From: Dehalococcoidia bacterium
Lineage (GTDB): Bacteria; Chloroflexota; Dehalococcoidia; DSTF01; JACRBR01
Assembly (NCBI GenBank): GCA_021731085.1
Contig: JAKFYB010000024.1
Location: 1-47,432, forward strand
DNA length: 47,432 bases
Reading direction: 5' to 3'
Notes under the pieces: model-generated
Seen by the model: the letters and a program-made list of their open reading frames with translations, nothing else
What the model was told of the DNA's origin: nothing
Databases searched by the model: none
Shown here: positions 17,211 to 25,074 of the stretch, one piece after another
Numbering within the stretch: the first letter of the stretch is position 1
Layout of the letters: each line of letters opens with the position of its first letter
Program-made: the position numbers and the translations under genes

Positions 17211-17829
17211 AGAACTGCTGCGGGCCGCACTGTTAAAGGTGCCTTCTGGGCTCGCCGAGCACGTGATTCGCGTCGTCGCGGAGGCGCGGCGACTGGCGGC
17301 GATTCATGGCGTGGACGTACACGCGGCGACGATTGCGGCGCTGGGACACGACCTGCTGCGGGCGCACAGCGACGAGCGACTCCTGACGATCGCGGCGGAA
17401 CAGGGCTACGAGCTGGACCCGGCTGATGCACTGGAGCCAATCCTGTTGCATGGCCCGTTGGCTGTGCCGATCCTGCAAGAGCGCTACAACGTGCTGGATG
17501 GCGACGTGCTTGGGGCGGTGGCGTTTCACACAACGGCGAACACCGGCATGACGCGTTTGCAACAGGTGGTGTTCATCGCGGACAAGATCGAGCCGCACAA
17601 GCTGGAGCGTCACGCGCGGGTGCGGCGGGTCGCGGAACTTGCTGAGACGGATTTGGCTGCTGCGATGCGTGAGTACCTCGACTATCACGTGCGCGTTGCG
17701 CTGGAGTCGGGATGGCCTTTGCACTCACACACTGTCGCGGCGCGCAACGAGCTGCTCGCGACGGGGCGAACGGAAGTTACCGGCGTGCCGTCGACGGTGG
17801 ATGAAGCGCGCACGTACTCGGAAGACTGA
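17197..17829 (+). CDS. yqeK: YqeK-type HD-domain hydrolase
   Basis: 210 residues. YqeK enzymes cleave diadenosine tetraphosphate symmetrically to two ADP. The HD-domain residues are H22-V-I-R-V-V early, A-A-L-G-H51-D52, and the YqeK signatures L-L-H-G-P, V-A-F-H-T-T and V-F-I-A-D-K-I-E-P-H. The start is ATG 17197, inside the end of the previous gene, where the family alignment begins; the frame is open further up but that part overlaps the other gene out of phase. In many bacteria yqeK sits beside nadD and the ribosome silencing factor gene; here its partner is an F420-type protein instead. The C-terminal 25 residues run past the usual fold. Confidence 0.88.
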   Translation: MNDTEELLRAALLKVPSGLAEHVIRVVAEARRLAAIHGVDVHAATIAALGHDLLRAHSDERLLTIAAEQGYELDPADALEPILLHGPLAVPILQERYNVLDGDVLGAVAFHTTANTGMTRLQQVVFIADKIEPHKLERHARVRRVAELAETDLAAAMREYLDYHVRVALESGWPLHSHTVAARNELLATGRTEVTGVPSTVDEARTYSED

Positions 17830-17833
17830 TGGC

Positions 17834-17853
17834 GGGCGCAGCCTGCTGCGCCC
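17834..17853. terminator. hairpin between convergent genes
   Basis: Perfect 9-base inverted repeat GGGCGCAGC / GCTGCGCCC with a 2-base loop, five bases after the yqeK stop and 15 bases before the end of the leftward hydrolase gene. It has no T run and is followed by CCTGCC, close to the CCCTACG tail of other intergenic hairpins here. It could end both transcripts or be a REP-type copy. Confidence 0.55.
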
Positions 17854-17867
17854 CTGCCTCGCGGCTC

Positions 17868-18878
17868 CTAGTCCGGTGCGAGCCAGGTCATGACTGCGTC
17901 CACGACCAAGCGCTGGACACCGGGCGAATCATCGAGCGTTTTGTGGCTGACCTGGGCGATTCTGCCGCCGCCTTCGTCACTCGGCGCGATCGGGGCGCGT
18001 TCGTACGACTGGTCGATGTCGTAGACGTTGGGGCGGTTGAGGGCGATGCCGTGCCAGCCTTCGTTGAGTTGGTAGACGTTGAGCAGCGGGATGGACCGCG
18101 GGTACTCCGTCTCGGGCCGGTCGTAGAGTGCCGTAGTGCGGTCAATGAGGACACCGTAGGTGCGATTCGCGTATGCGGGGTCGAGGGCGGCGGTGACGGC
18201 GGTGACGGTCGCGCCACCGTGGCTGTGGCCGAGGATGACGGCGCGCAGGCACGGCATTTCTTCGAGGCGACGGGCAACTTCCTGGCTCAAGAATAGTTCA
18301 AGGCTGCGCTGCGGCGGATCCGCGCCGAAGATGGCGGACACGCTGAGGATCGGGAGCGTGGCGAGGCCGGCATCGTGCGCCTCCGACTGCAGGTCGTTGA
18401 CGATCTGCAGCACGCCCATGCTTTCGCCGGAGGACGGATCGAGCAGGTCGGAGCCGGCCGAACCGACGGCAACGATGAGGGCAGGGGGCGGGACGGCGTC
18501 GCAGTTGTAGATGCGGACATCGGAGGGTGTGCCGGCGTAGTAGTCGGCGCTGCGGCCGGGACGAGTGCATGCGAGCGCTGGATCTAGTCCAACCGCGAGC
18601 GTTGCGAACTCGGGGCGATCCGCGGCAGACAGAACGCCATCACCATCGACGTCCGAGCAGGCGAGGAGGAGGGTCTCGCCGTCGTCGGACCGGTCGAGAC
18701 CTTCGACCCATGACGCGGGGAGGGCGCGCGCCTGTTCGGCGCGGGTGGCGAAGGCTGTGAGGGGTTGAATCTCGACAGAGCCGTCGTCGGCCTCCGTCTG
18801 CGAGAAGACGAGGACAGAGGTCACGATCACAGCCGTGGCCACGATCGCGGTTAAGGCAACAACGACAGCTGTCCTCAT
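17868..18878 (-). CDS. secreted serine hydrolase (lipase-like) with calcium loop
   Basis: 336 residues from ATG 18878, chosen because it overlaps the upstream stop in ATGA; a longer frame exists but would run into that gene. Residues 4-27 form a signal peptide or anchor. D76-V-D78-G-D80-G-V-L-S-A-A-D87 is a dockerin-like calcium loop. The catalytic serine lies in I-L-G-H-S219-H-G-G, the G-x-S-x-G nucleophile elbow of alpha/beta hydrolases; H312 in V-S-H-K is a candidate catalytic histidine. Four cysteines suggest an oxidising, exported location. It is the last gene of a leftward cluster. Substrate unknown; a lipase or esterase role is inference. Confidence 0.8.
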   Translation of the reverse strand: MRTAVVVALTAIVATAVIVTSVLVFSQTEADDGSVEIQPLTAFATRAEQARALPASWVEGLDRSDDGETLLLACSDVDGDGVLSAADRPEFATLAVGLDPALACTRPGRSADYYAGTPSDVRIYNCDAVPPPALIVAVGSAGSDLLDPSSGESMGVLQIVNDLQSEAHDAGLATLPILSVSAIFGADPPQRSLELFLSQEVARRLEEMPCLRAVILGHSHGGATVTAVTAALDPAYANRTYGVLIDRTTALYDRPETEYPRSIPLLNVYQLNEGWHGIALNRPNVYDIDQSYERAPIAPSDEGGGRIAQVSHKTLDDSPGVQRLVVDAVMTWLAPD

Positions 18879-19297
18879 CCGGCGGCGCGCCTCCGGACGG
18901 GCGAGTCTGTCGTGCTGGTGAAGGCGCTGGCGGGGCGGGCGACGCGCATCTGCTGGCGGATGAGCCGGAGCCATGTCGAGGCCGCGGCGCCAACGACAGC
19001 GCGCGGCGATGCATCGAGGATGTGCAACAGGGCGGCTTCATCGTGCGTGCGGACGTGCAGGCGATTGCGGCCGGCAGGCGCGTGGTCGAGGAGGTCACGC
19101 AACCAAAAGGCGGTGCGATCAAGGAAGGGGTTGTGGACGTGCGGGAGGAAGAAGAGCCGATCCGAAGTCAGGACTAACACACCCTCCCACCAGTAGGGAG
19201 GTGTGTCGATGCGCAGTTGCGCAGAACCTGACCGAACCAGTTCCTCGCCGGGAAGCAACTTCTCGGCGTCGAACCACGTATGGCTGCGGGTTGCCAT
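18875..19297 (-). CDS. GRAM/PH-like domain protein
   Basis: 140 residues. The pattern L-L-P-G-E-E-L-V-R-S-G-S-A-Q-L-R, then W-W-E-G-V-L-V-L-T-S-D-R-L-F-F-L-P, resembles GRAM/PH-like domains, where a released-signal and L-T-x-x-R-L-F-F strand pair is typical. The middle (D-R-T-A-F-W-L-R-D-L) and H-I-L-D-A complete a small beta-barrel plus helix. The C-terminal 40 residues are basic and of low complexity. No membrane helix. The stop overlaps the next gene in ATGA, so it is coupled to the secreted hydrolase. Function unknown. Confidence 0.72.
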   Translation of the reverse strand: MATRSHTWFDAEKLLPGEELVRSGSAQLRIDTPPYWWEGVLVLTSDRLFFLPHVHNPFLDRTAFWLRDLLDHAPAGRNRLHVRTHDEAALLHILDASPRAVVGAAASTWLRLIRQQMRVARPASAFTSTTDSPVRRRAAG

Positions 19298-19336
19298 CTG
19301 TCAAGTATAGCCGCATGCGTGTAGGCAGTGCGCAAG

Positions 19337-19801
19337 TCATGCCATCGTTTCGGCTGCGATCCACTCAACGACGCGTTCGATGGCGACGCGAATGATCGGA
19401 CGTTCTTCGAGAGACATATGTTCGTACTGCGAGTAGCGTGCTCGCAGTTCTGCGATCGCTGATGTGCGTTGCGCAGCGTCGTCGACGACCGACGCGATGC
19501 CGCGGACTTGTAGGTAACGCAGATTCGTCCAGTCTCGATCGTCGTAGACATCGAACACGACTTGCACGTCGGGATTGGCGGTGATGTTGCGGATGCGGCG
19601 TAGGTTTGCGGGCGCGCCGCGCTTCGGTTTATCGTCGATGGGCGTGTAGAGGTGATCGCCGATCAGGCAGAAGCAGATGGGGACAATGTGTGGACGGCCC
19701 TCGGCGTCGACAGTTGCGAGCCGCGCGACGCGTTGAACTTCGATGAAGGCGCGTTGATGCGCGGACAAAGAGGGCGGCGGCGATGGCGTTGTAGACGTCA
19801 C
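19337..19801 (-). CDS. F420-dependent split-barrel protein (PPOX class, TIGR03668-like)
   Basis: 154 residues with a GTG start whose bases overlap the stop of the upstream lipoprotein gene (GTGA). After a Pro/Ser-rich lead, the split barrel begins at V-Q-R-V-A-R-L-A-T-V-D-A-E-G-R-P-H-I-V-P-I, then K-P-K-R and L-R-R-I-R-N-I-T-A-N-P-D-V-Q-V-V-F-D, and W-T-N-L-R-Y-L-Q-V-R-G. These are the F420-phosphate-binding features of the TIGR03668 group, known from actinobacteria and Chloroflexota. Reaction unknown. It shows a clear fold match but no substrate clue from its neighbours. Confidence 0.85.
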   Translation of the reverse strand: MTSTTPSPPPSLSAHQRAFIEVQRVARLATVDAEGRPHIVPICFCLIGDHLYTPIDDKPKRGAPANLRRIRNITANPDVQVVFDVYDDRDWTNLRYLQVRGIASVVDDAAQRTSAIAELRARYSQYEHMSLEERPIIRVAIERVVEWIAAETMA

Positions 19802-20352
19802 ACCTGACAGCCGAAGTCGACGTCGACGTTGTTATCGGCGGCGAGTTGCTGCAGATCGGCGCAGGCAGCGTTGCCGCGCGCGAAGGCGGCTTCGAGGTCG
19901 GGGCTCGACAACAGCGCGTCTCTGTCGCCTCTGCTGGTCAGGGTGGGTATCTCGTCGATGATGACGTTGAGCTGGGCAAGGAGTTCGTCGTAGGCAGCGA
20001 TGTATTCGTCGTGCACTTCTTGCGCGTCGTCGGGTGGTTGAAGGTCTTCGACGGCGTTGATGAAGTCCTTGCCAGCTTCGGCGAGGCCGACGTAATAGGC
20101 TTCGAGCGCTTCCTTGTACACATCGGTCAATGCGCCGCTACCGCTGTCGCCGACGGTTGCTGCTTCGAACTGCTGGCGGAGTGCGGTCTGCTGGGCCTCT
20201 GCATCGTTGTCGAGGCGCTCCATTTCTGTGAGGTAGTCCTCGATGGAGAGAGCGTCGCCGTCGTCTCCTCCACCACACGCAGCAACGGCAATCATGAGAG
20301 CAGCGGCGAGGCTTCCGACTATTGCAATTCGGACGAGCGCCTTTGGGAACAT
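19798..20352 (-). CDS. lipoprotein with helical domain, function unknown
   Basis: 184 residues. ATG 20352 is chosen because AGGAGG lies nine bases upstream; an ATG at 20370 lies before that site. The lipobox is V-A-A-C followed by G-G-G-D-D-G. The mature part is almost all helix, with acidic and Ala/Leu-rich stretches (D-Y-L-T-E-M-E-R-L-D-N-D, then A-L-E-A-Y-Y-V-G-L-A-E-A-G, then H-D-E-Y-I-A-A-Y-D-E-L-L-A-Q-L). A second cysteine pair (A-A-C-A-D and F-G-C-Q-V) near the end may form a disulfide. No known domain recognised. It starts the leftward cluster that goes on to the split-barrel, GRAM and hydrolase genes. Confidence 0.8.
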   Translation of the reverse strand: MFPKALVRIAIVGSLAAALMIAVAACGGGDDGDALSIEDYLTEMERLDNDAEAQQTALRQQFEAATVGDSGSGALTDVYKEALEAYYVGLAEAGKDFINAVEDLQPPDDAQEVHDEYIAAYDELLAQLNVIIDEIPTLTSRGDRDALLSSPDLEAAFARGNAACADLQQLAADNNVDVDFGCQV

Positions 20353-20402
20353 GCCGATCGTCCTCCTCATGCGTGAGTGCCGGTGAATTTGGACTAGCGT
20401 AC

Positions 20403-20424
20403 TTGGCACGGCGCGCCGTGCCAA
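20403..20424. repeat. 22-base perfect palindrome
   Basis: TTGGCACGGCG / CGCCGTGCCAA with no spacer. It lies between the membrane protein's end (20454) and the start of the leftward lipoprotein gene (20352), so it may be an operator for the lipoprotein cluster, a terminator of the upstream operon or a REP-type element. Confidence 0.65.
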
Positions 20425-20453
20425 CTGTCGCTTCATTGCGGGTGCCAGCCGGT

Positions 20454-20987
20454 TCAGGTGGGCGGGGGGGCACCCGGCGAAGTCGGGCTAGTCACGGCTG
20501 CTCCGGCTTGTCGGAGCACACGCTCGCTGACTGTGATGGAGTTGGGATCCGTGCTGCGAACGCGGACGAGGGTGGAGGGGCGGTCGTGGTGATCGGCCTT
20601 GCGGGCGAAGCGGTCGCCGGTATCGAGCACGAGGTAGCAGCCGAGAAGTGCGCCGAGAACGTGCATGAACATGGTCCACGAGGCGACCTGGATGGCGATG
20701 TTGTCGGTCGTTCCGGGGACGCCCCAGCCGAGGAGGCCGACGGTGAGGCCCATGGCAACGCCGACGAAGGCGCCGATGACGCTCCACCAGAAGCCGCTCC
20801 AGAAGACCTTGCCCATGGTTGGCATCTCGGATGGGGGCGGCTGCGTGTCAGCGCTTTTGCCCACCGAGATCGCGCTTGGAGGCACGTTCTGCTGGCGCAG
20901 CGACATGACGGCCGCGCTGGCGGCGGACTCGTCGGAGAACGCGCCGATGCACTCCTGCGTCGTTGGTGTGTCGCTTACCTTCACCAT
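20454..20987 (-). CDS. membrane protein with two glycine-rich helices, function unknown
   Basis: 177 residues. The N-terminal 50 residues (C-I-G-A-F-S-D-E-S-A-A-S-A-A-V-M-S-L-R) look like the small alpha/beta domain found at the start of general stress protein 17M/YflT-type proteins, which reads S-x-x-x-A-x-x-A-V-x-x-L. Two membrane segments follow (about 61-85, with G-V-A-M-G-L-T-V-G-L-L, and 100-122). A Thr/Ser/Pro-rich tail ends the protein. ATG 20987 is followed by V-K-V, with weak ribosome site. It is downstream of the aromatic operon and 37 bases from the kinase-like gene. Role not known. Confidence 0.68.
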   Translation of the reverse strand: MVKVSDTPTTQECIGAFSDESAASAAVMSLRQQNVPPSAISVGKSADTQPPPSEMPTMGKVFWSGFWWSVIGAFVGVAMGLTVGLLGWGVPGTTDNIAIQVASWTMFMHVLGALLGCYLVLDTGDRFARKADHHDRPSTLVRVRSTDPNSITVSERVLRQAGAAVTSPTSPGAPPPT

Positions 20988-21024
20988 TACAGGATGACAG
21001 ATGCGCCGCTCAGGCCGGCGAATG

Positions 21025-22053
21025 TCAGGCGGCGACGACCCTGGTGGCGTCCACGAACCGCTCGGCGAACGCCCGGAGGTTCACACCAGGCTTGAACCAG
21101 ACGCCGTTGCGCTGGCCGTACTCCCAGATGATCAAGCGGTCGAGGAGGATGTAGAGAGCCATCCGTTCGCGGGCATGCGGCCGCAGGGGATGTACGCCGG
21201 GGTAGGCGTGCACGAACGGGAGGAGCCGGCCGGTGTCGGGTATGGCGTAGGCGCAGATGACCCGGGAGAGGTCGTACTCGCCGTCACCGATGTAGGCCTC
21301 ACCGAGATCGAAGACGCCGTTGATGCGCCAGGCGGAATCGTCGCGCGCTGCCACGACGTTGCCCTCAGTAAAATCGGTGTGGACCACCACGGGACGAACG
21401 TCGCCAGCAATGGCGGGGCGAGCGGTTTCGACGATGCTTTCCACCCAGGCGACGTCCTCGGGCGTTGTCTCTTGTGAGGCCTGAAGGCAGCGGTCGAGCC
21501 AGGTTCGTACTTCACCAACGATCCAGTCGGCGAAAGGCGCGGGCATGGGTTTGAGATCGTCAGCCACGTAGTCATAGACGGCGGGACGGTTGAACTCGGT
21601 GCTATGCAGCAGGGCGAGGTATTCACCTATCGCGCTGGCGATCGCAATGCGATCATCCTGCGTAAGTGACTGCTGAGTTTCGGGCGCTGAGAGGTGAACT
21701 CCGTCGAGCAGCGGCATGATGGCGAAGGACCAGCCGAAGATCTCGGGCGACTTCTCGATCACGTACGGCCAAGGGGCCTCGGCGGGAGTCTGCTCATGGA
21801 TGAGACGCGAGAAGAAGCGTTCCTTTTGGAACTGGCCGTCGTAGTGCGCCTGGCCGCGCAGGACGAAACCGCCTGCGGTGGTTTGAAGCAGGACGTTCTG
21901 CCCGAACAGGCCACCCGGCGCCGAACGCGCATCTATGAGCTGACCGAGATCGAAGCGATCGAGTGCAGCCTGGAGCTGACTGTCGGACAGGACGCCGAGG
22001 CGTTGTGAGTATGCGCCCTCAGGCGAGGGCGGACGCGAGGCCGCTTCAGGCAT
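21025..22053 (-). CDS. aminoglycoside phosphotransferase (APH)-family kinase
   Basis: 342 residues from ATG 22053 (GTG 22083 is another possible start; neither has a ribosome site). The APH fold is shown by a glycine-rich loop early (F-V-L-R-G-Q-A-H), F-S-R-L-I-H-E-Q, W-S-F-A-I-M-P-L-L-D-G, the Brenner-type catalytic stretch V-V-H-T-D-F-T-E-G-N-V-V and the metal D-L-G motif V-F-D-L-G-E-A. Members phosphorylate antibiotics, choline, sugars or amino acids; nothing here points to a drug. It follows gmk closely, and may be part of the aromatic operon transcript. The C-terminus has several Arg- and Tyr-rich segments typical of the large lobe. Confidence 0.85.
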   Translation of the reverse strand: MPEAASRPPSPEGAYSQRLGVLSDSQLQAALDRFDLGQLIDARSAPGGLFGQNVLLQTTAGGFVLRGQAHYDGQFQKERFFSRLIHEQTPAEAPWPYVIEKSPEIFGWSFAIMPLLDGVHLSAPETQQSLTQDDRIAIASAIGEYLALLHSTEFNRPAVYDYVADDLKPMPAPFADWIVGEVRTWLDRCLQASQETTPEDVAWVESIVETARPAIAGDVRPVVVHTDFTEGNVVAARDDSAWRINGVFDLGEAYIGDGEYDLSRVICAYAIPDTGRLLPFVHAYPGVHPLRPHARERMALYILLDRLIIWEYGQRNGVWFKPGVNLRAFAERFVDATRVVAA

Positions 22054-22099
22054 GGGAAAGCGTATCGTTCGGCGACACTTCACGGCTACGCCGACTTAG

Positions 22100-22687
22100 T
22101 CACCGCCGGTGATCCGCGCGAGCGGTACGAAGAATCGCCTCAAGCTGGTCGACGCTGGCGGCGAGTGCGCCGGGTGCGTTGATGATGATGTGCTCGAAGT
22201 CGGGCTGGCGGCGCATTTCTGCTTCAGCGGTCTGGAGGCGGCGCTGGATGCGCTCCTCGTCGTCGGAGCCGCGGGCGCGGATGCGCTCTTCGATCTCGGC
22301 GACGGATGTGGGCGCAACGAACACGAGCACGGCATCGGGCATGAGCGCTTTGATGCTGGCGGCGCCTTGGACGTCGGTGCGGACGACGACGTCGCGGCCC
22401 GCGGCCATGGCGTCGAGGACCTGCTGCTTTGGGACGCCGGAGCGGTGGCCATATACGACGGCATGTTCGAGCAGGCCGCCGTTCTCGATCAGGTCGTCGA
22501 ATTCGCTATCGGTGACGAAGTAATAATGGACGCCGTGCTGCTCGCCTTCCCGTGGTGCGCGCGTAGTGCACGTGATCACGCGGTGGAAGTCGTGTCCGCG
22601 TTGCGCGAGTTCGTCGAGGATCGCGTCCTTGCCGACGCCGGATGGTCCGGAGAGGACGACGAGCAGCGGATGGAGTTCGTCCGGCAC
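22100..22687 (-). CDS. gmk: guanylate kinase
   Basis: 195 residues with a GTG start. Phosphorylates GMP to GDP with ATP in the cytoplasm. The P-loop is G-P-S-G-V-G-K20-D21, with aspartate where most guanylate kinases have Ser or Thr. The GMP-binding features are present: T-R-A-P-R-x-G-E near 42-49, H-Y-Y-F-V near 54, the lid region with R-x-R and D-D-E-E. The gene begins 3 bases after the aroA stop, so gmk and aroA share a message, an unusual pairing. The start codon is chosen by the position of the family N-terminus; a ribosome site is not obvious. Confidence 0.95.
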   Translation of the reverse strand: MPDELHPLLVVLSGPSGVGKDAILDELAQRGHDFHRVITCTTRAPREGEQHGVHYYFVTDSEFDDLIENGGLLEHAVVYGHRSGVPKQQVLDAMAAGRDVVVRTDVQGAASIKALMPDAVLVFVAPTSVAEIEERIRARGSDDEERIQRRLQTAEAEMRRQPDFEHIIINAPGALAASVDQLEAILRTARADHRR

Positions 22688-22690
22688 GCG

Positions 22691-24016
22691 CTACTCCGTC
22701 AGCCGGTCGAGGTCGTCCCAGAATGTCGGGTAGGAGACGGCGACCGCCTCTGCATCCTTGATGCGCACCTCGCTGGAAGCGCTGAGGGCTCCGGCGGCGA
22801 GTGCCATCGCGAGACGATGGTCACCGAACGACTCAACATCGCCGCCCGCTAGGCGCGTGCCGCCTTCGATCGACATACCGTCGGGGCGTTCGGTAATGCG
22901 AGCGCCAAGAGCGTTGAGCTGCGACGCGACAGCCGTAATACGATCGGACTCCTTGGCACGCAATTCGCTAGCGTCGTTGATCTCGGTGGCGCCCTGCGCG
23001 AAGGCGCCGGCGACAGCGAGCACGGGCGCTTCGTCGATGAGGCGAGCAATCATGTCGCCGCCAACAGCGGTCGCGGTGAGTTGCGAGGAACGGACGACGA
23101 TGTCGGCGACGGGCTCGCCGGCCGTGACGCGCTCCTCTTCGACATCGAGATCGGCGCCCATGGCACGAAGGGCGTCGATGATGCCGGTGCGTGTCGGGTT
23201 CATGCCGACGCCGGTGAGGTGTATCTCAGCATCGGAGTGGATGGCCGCGGCGACCATCCAGAAGGCGGCCGCCGAAATGTCGTTGGGGACGCGCATGGAT
23301 AGCGGCCCCAGGCGTTCCGGCGGGGTCAGGCGGATGGCGGGGCCCTCGCGCTCGATGCGCACGCCCATGGCGGAGAGCATGCGCTCCGTGTGATCGCGGG
23401 TGGCTTCCGGTTCTTCGATGGTGGTTTCTGCGCCGGCGTAGAGTGCGGCAAGCAGCACGCAGGACTTCACCTGGGCGGATGCGACAGGTAGGCGATAGCG
23501 CACAGCGCGCACCGTGCCGCCGCGGATGACGATCGGCGCTTTGCCGCCTTCGCGGCCGATGACGTGCACGCCCATCTGGTGCAGGGGCTCGAGGATGCGG
23601 GCCATCGGACGTGAACGGAGGGATGCGTCGCCAGTGAGGATCGAGAGAAACGGCTGGCCGGCAAGGACGCCCGACATGAGGCGCATCGTGGTGCCGCTGT
23701 TGCCGCAGTCCAGCACGTCGGCTGCTTCGCGGAGGCCCCGCAGGCCGACTCCCTTGATGCGCAGGACGCTGACGCCGGCATCATCATCGACGGTGGATTC
23801 GACGCCAAGGGCGCGGAGGACGGCCAGGGTCGAGAGGCAATCGGCGCCCGGGAGGAAGTTGTGGACTTCGGCTCCTCCGTCGGCGAGCGCATTGAGCATG
23901 GCTGCGCGGTGCGAGATGGACTTGTCACCGGGGACGGCGATGGTGCCGCGGAGGCGCTTCGCCGGACGCACCACGCGGTGTTCCACGGCATGTACTTGTG
24001 CCGCATCCGGCGTCAT
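22691..24016 (-). CDS. aroA: 3-phosphoshikimate 1-carboxyvinyltransferase (EPSP synthase)
   Basis: 441 residues, the usual length. Joins PEP to shikimate-3-phosphate in the shikimate pathway. Conserved signs are P-G-D-K-S-I-S-H-R near residue 28, N-S-G-T-T-M-R-L near 105, Q-V-K-S-C near 181, P-N-D-I-S-A-A-A-F, D-E-A-P near 330, R-x-K-E-S-D-R and G-D-H-R-L-A-M near 405, all intact. Its ATG overlaps the tyrA stop (ATGA), so the two are coupled. The glycine of the PEP loop, in L-D-C-G-N-S-G-T, is present; class I or II by glyphosate response cannot be told. Gene order here is tyrA, aroA, gmk. Confidence 0.97.
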   Translation of the reverse strand: MTPDAAQVHAVEHRVVRPAKRLRGTIAVPGDKSISHRAAMLNALADGGAEVHNFLPGADCLSTLAVLRALGVESTVDDDAGVSVLRIKGVGLRGLREAADVLDCGNSGTTMRLMSGVLAGQPFLSILTGDASLRSRPMARILEPLHQMGVHVIGREGGKAPIVIRGGTVRAVRYRLPVASAQVKSCVLLAALYAGAETTIEEPEATRDHTERMLSAMGVRIEREGPAIRLTPPERLGPLSMRVPNDISAAAFWMVAAAIHSDAEIHLTGVGMNPTRTGIIDALRAMGADLDVEEERVTAGEPVADIVVRSSQLTATAVGGDMIARLIDEAPVLAVAGAFAQGATEINDASELRAKESDRITAVASQLNALGARITERPDGMSIEGGTRLAGGDVESFGDHRLAMALAAGALSASSEVRIKDAEAVAVSYPTFWDDLDRLTE

Positions 24017-25074
24017 TGCTTCTTCTCGCGCGCTTCGGCGTCCTTCAGGATCTCGTTTTGTTTCTTCATATAGCTGTTGACCTTGGTGCCGAGGAGCATA
24101 TCTCCGACGCTGAAGCCCTCGAGCTTCGGCCCTTCGGTCGTGCGCTTGGGCGGACCGGCAGCGACGAAGTTGTCGCGTTCGATCTGTGGCTTAGCGAACG
24201 TTTCTAGCACGGTTTTGCTATCGCCGGACGCGATCGCCTCGCGGTAGCGAGAGAGTTCCTGCTGGAAGCGATCGATCCAGTGGAGGAGATTGTCGCGGTT
24301 GGTGACGGCGATGTCGTGCATCATTTCCGGCGATCCGGATGCGAGGCGCGTCGTGTCGCGAAAGCCGCTGGAGGCGAGTGACGCAAGCTCTGGCCAGGCG
24401 GCGCTGCCGTATGCCATCGAGAAGAGGGCCGACGAGACGGTGAACGGCAGATGGCTGATGGCTGCGACGTAGCTGTCGTGTTCGTCGGCGTCCATGAAGA
24501 CGGGGATGGCGCCACACGTCTGCGCGACGCCGACGATTGTCTGGACGGCGGCCTCAGGCGCGTTGACGCTGGGGGAGATCACCCATGCCTTGTCCTGGAA
24601 GAGATTAGGGTCGGCAGCGGCGATGCCCTGCGTTTCCTTGCCGGCCATCGGATGGCTTCCAACGAAGAAGGAGTGCGTCGGCAGGATGGCCTTCGCCCAA
24701 CGCATGACCTCGCCCGACGTGCTGCACGCGTCGGTGACGACGGTGCCCTCATCGAGGACGGGCGCGATCTCTTCGAGGATCGCCTTTGTAGTCAAAATAG
24801 GGGCGGCGATGATGACGAGGCGCGCATTGCGGACAGCGTCGGCGGGCGACGCGGCTTCCTCGTCGATGGCGCCTAGCTTCGTCGCGGCGCGCAGTGTGTC
24901 GCGGGTTCGCGCGGTGCCAACGATGTGGAGACCTGCGATGTTCGCATGCTTCAGCGCGAGGGCGATCGAGCCACCGATGAGGCCGAGGCCGATGATGGCG
25001 ATCTTTTCGGTCGCTGTGGCTCTTTCGGTCGCGCCAATTTTTTCCACAGCTCGATGAGTCCTTCTACGCGTCAT
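24013..25074 (-). CDS. tyrA: prephenate dehydrogenase
   Basis: 353 residues. Oxidises prephenate to 4-hydroxyphenylpyruvate with NAD(P) in tyrosine synthesis. The Rossmann loop I-I-G-L-G-L-I-G-G-S lies at residues about 28-37; G-S-H-P-M-A-G-K-E holds the catalytic histidine (near 142), and A-I-S-H-L-P-F the second one (near 210). A 45-residue tail beyond the usual core ends in E-A-R-E-K-K-Q and is not an ACT domain. The start ATG 25074 overlaps the end of the preceding HD gene by 11 bases; a longer N-terminal stretch of 25 basic residues precedes the Rossmann loop. Part of the protease-HD-tyrA-aroA-gmk operon. Confidence 0.95.
   Translation of the reverse strand: MTRRRTHRAVEKIGATERATATEKIAIIGLGLIGGSIALALKHANIAGLHIVGTARTRDTLRAATKLGAIDEEAASPADAVRNARLVIIAAPILTTKAILEEIAPVLDEGTVVTDACSTSGEVMRWAKAILPTHSFFVGSHPMAGKETQGIAAADPNLFQDKAWVISPSVNAPEAAVQTIVGVAQTCGAIPVFMDADEHDSYVAAISHLPFTVSSALFSMAYGSAAWPELASLASSGFRDTTRLASGSPEMMHDIAVTNRDNLLHWIDRFQQELSRYREAIASGDSKTVLETFAKPQIERDNFVAAGPPKRTTEGPKLEGFSVGDMLLGTKVNSYMKKQNEILKDAEAREKKQ

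Noticed and set aside
21025-22053. Calling the APH-family gene an antibiotic resistance gene.
   Set aside because: Only the fold is visible; the family covers many non-drug kinases and no drug-specific signature is present.
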